6,704 nucleotides of DNA from CAZNQW01 sp964575225. Lineage in GTDB: Bacteria > Chloroflexota > Anaerolineae > JAAYZQ01. The position numbers and the translations under genes are program-made. Where the stretch lies: NCBI GenBank assembly GCA_964575225.1, contig CAZNQW010000215.1:1-6704 (forward strand). The letters run 5' to 3'. Position 1 is the first letter of the stretch. Every line of letters starts with the position of its first letter. Positions 5,896 through 6,704 of the stretch are shown here, in pieces. The notes under the pieces were generated by a model. It was given only the letters and a program-made list of their open reading frames with translations, made no database searches and was not told the origin of the DNA.

Positions 5896-6578
5896 TATTC
5901 TGGCTCGATGTCTCGGGTGTTGTAGCGCTGGCGCAGCTCTGCCTCGGGCAGGGCCTTGATGGCGGCCATCTCTTGGTCGAATGTTCCGGCCTGGATCTCG
6001 GCAACCCGCTCGGCCAGGTGCTGGGCGCGGGGCGCCAGGTAGCGGCCATAGAGCCTGCGGGCCAGAATGGCGATGTTCGGTTGGGCTTCTTCGGCAGGGC
6101 AGCGCGACACGCACATGCCGCACATGATGCAGTCAAAAGAGAGGTCGGCGACGCGGGCAATGTCGCCGCGCATGGCTGCCGCCATATAATCCTTGACCTG
6201 AAGGTCCTGCGGGCAGCTCTTGGTGCAGGTGCCGCAGCCCAAACATTTGAGGAGCTGGGGATAGAGCCGGACCATTGTGGCAAAGGTCGGCTCCAACTCG
6301 TCCAGTCGATACTGGGCCCGCTCGGCTGGGTAAAAGGGAATCTGAGTCAGGTGCATGCCCGACTGCACCTGGGTCCCACAGGCCAGTCCGATGTGTAGCT
6401 TGGGATCGCCCTCGATGCGATACACGGTGGCGCAGGCCCCGCAAAAGGCCGCCCGGCAGCCCACGCCGCGGATCAGCTTGTAGCCCGCATACTCCAGGGC
6501 GCTCATGATGGTCAGCGCATCGGGCACCATGTACCTTTTGCCCATAATATAGATGGGGATCATCTGTGCTTCTGTCAT
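5895..6578 (-). CDS. Iron-sulfur subunit: [2Fe-2S] plus two [4Fe-4S] clusters, partner of the fumarate reductase-like flavoprotein
   Basis: A 227-residue electron-transfer protein. The N-terminal domain (about 8-80) is a plant-type [2Fe-2S] ferredoxin fold with C41, C46, C49 and C67 (GVGCRAAFCGACA ... LACG). The C-terminal helical domain carries CLGCGTCTKSCP (C112, C115, C118, C122) and CIMCGMCVSRCP (C150, C153, C156, C160). Both are full CxxCxxCxxxCP motifs, suggesting two [4Fe-4S] clusters rather than the [4Fe-4S]+[3Fe-4S] of SdhB/FrdB. There are no membrane segments. The start at 6578 is preferred because GGAGG lies five bases upstream; a longer frame to 6626 adds 16 residues without family character. 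It is tightly linked to the flavoprotein gene 12 bp downstream, so it should pass electrons to or from that FAD. No membrane anchor gene is visible, so a soluble complex, or an anchor or other partner encoded upstream, is possible. Confidence 0.9.
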   Translation of the reverse strand: MTEAQMIPIYIMGKRYMVPDALTIMSALEYAGYKLIRGVGCRAAFCGACATVYRIEGDPKLHIGLACGTQVQSGMHLTQIPFYPAERAQYRLDELEPTFATMVRLYPQLLKCLGCGTCTKSCPQDLQVKDYMAAAMRGDIARVADLSFDCIMCGMCVSRCPAEEAQPNIAILARRLYGRYLAPRAQHLAERVAEIQAGTFDQEMAAIKALPEAELRQRYNTRDIEPE

Positions 6579-6583
6579 TCCAA

Positions 6584-6588
6584 CCTCC
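6584..6588 (-). promoter_or_regulatory. Ribosome binding site that fixes the start of the iron-sulfur gene
   Basis: GGAGG sits five bases (TTGGA) before the ATG at 6578. The alternative in-frame ATG at 6626 has no comparable site, so the shorter protein is preferred. Confidence 0.7.
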
Positions 6589-6636
6589 AAACTAGAACAT
6601 GATCGTTGGCAACGTTTCGCCTGCAACCCGGCCGTC

Positions 6637-6704
6637 TCAACGGGGCCGCGTGCCCAGGGTGGTCAGTTCGTCCTCGCGGAACTCTTGGACCGGGGCCGCT
6701 TCGT
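6637..6704 (-). CDS. C-terminal end of an unidentified upstream gene
   Basis: An open minus-strand frame enters from the right edge and ends at TGA (6639-6637) after 21 full codons, finishing LTTLGTRPR. The stop lies 58 bp before the start of the iron-sulfur gene, on the same strand, so it may belong to the same operon. The tail is polar and not membrane-like. It is too short to assign a family, and one other frame also stays open across most of this short stretch. The call therefore rests on the early, well-placed stop and context. Confidence 0.4.
   Translation of the reverse strand, partial: EAAPVQEFREDELTTLGTRPR

Overview
The window is about 60% G+C bacterial DNA. Every convincing gene lies on the minus strand, so the genes are read from high to low coordinates. 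Gene content (a soluble-type fumarate reductase/succinate dehydrogenase pair, a surface-polysaccharide export permease with a GT4 glycosyltransferase, and an alkaline-phosphatase-fold phosphodiesterase) and the GC-rich intergenic repeats fit an environmental bacterium. Chloroflexota (Anaerolineae-like) is my best guess, but nothing here fixes the taxon.

Block 1 (6704 down to 4211) is a redox operon. It holds the last codons of an unidentified gene, then a 227-residue iron-sulfur protein with one plant-type [2Fe-2S] and two complete [4Fe-4S] motifs. Twelve bases later comes a 537-residue flavoprotein of the succinate dehydrogenase/fumarate reductase/L-aspartate oxidase superfamily. The block closes with a strong intrinsic terminator (9-bp GC stem, loop, T5 run). 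The flavoprotein keeps the dicarboxylate-site motifs but has Asn where the covalently flavinylated His normally sits. The iron-sulfur partner is not a canonical SdhB/FrdB.

Block 2 (about 4240 to 3617) is roughly 600 bp of non-coding, repeat-rich DNA. Two direct copies of a ~106-bp repeat (about 89% identical by hand alignment) flank ~340 bp of GC-rich sequence with several potential hairpins. The operon terminator forms the outer end of one copy.

Block 3 (3616 to 1) is a surface-glycan operon. A sigma70-like promoter (TTGCAA-17 bp-TACAAT) lies just upstream of a GT4 glycosyltransferase and implies a shorter protein than the longest ORF. An ABC-2 polysaccharide export permease follows after 37 bp. 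After a further 107 bp containing a strong hairpin comes a type I phosphodiesterase/nucleotide pyrophosphatase-family enzyme that runs off the left edge. The ATPase expected to pair with the permease is not in the window. The likely logic is cytoplasmic glycan assembly (glycosyltransferase), export (permease) and phosphoester chemistry on a related substrate (phosphodiesterase). That link is inferred from gene order only.
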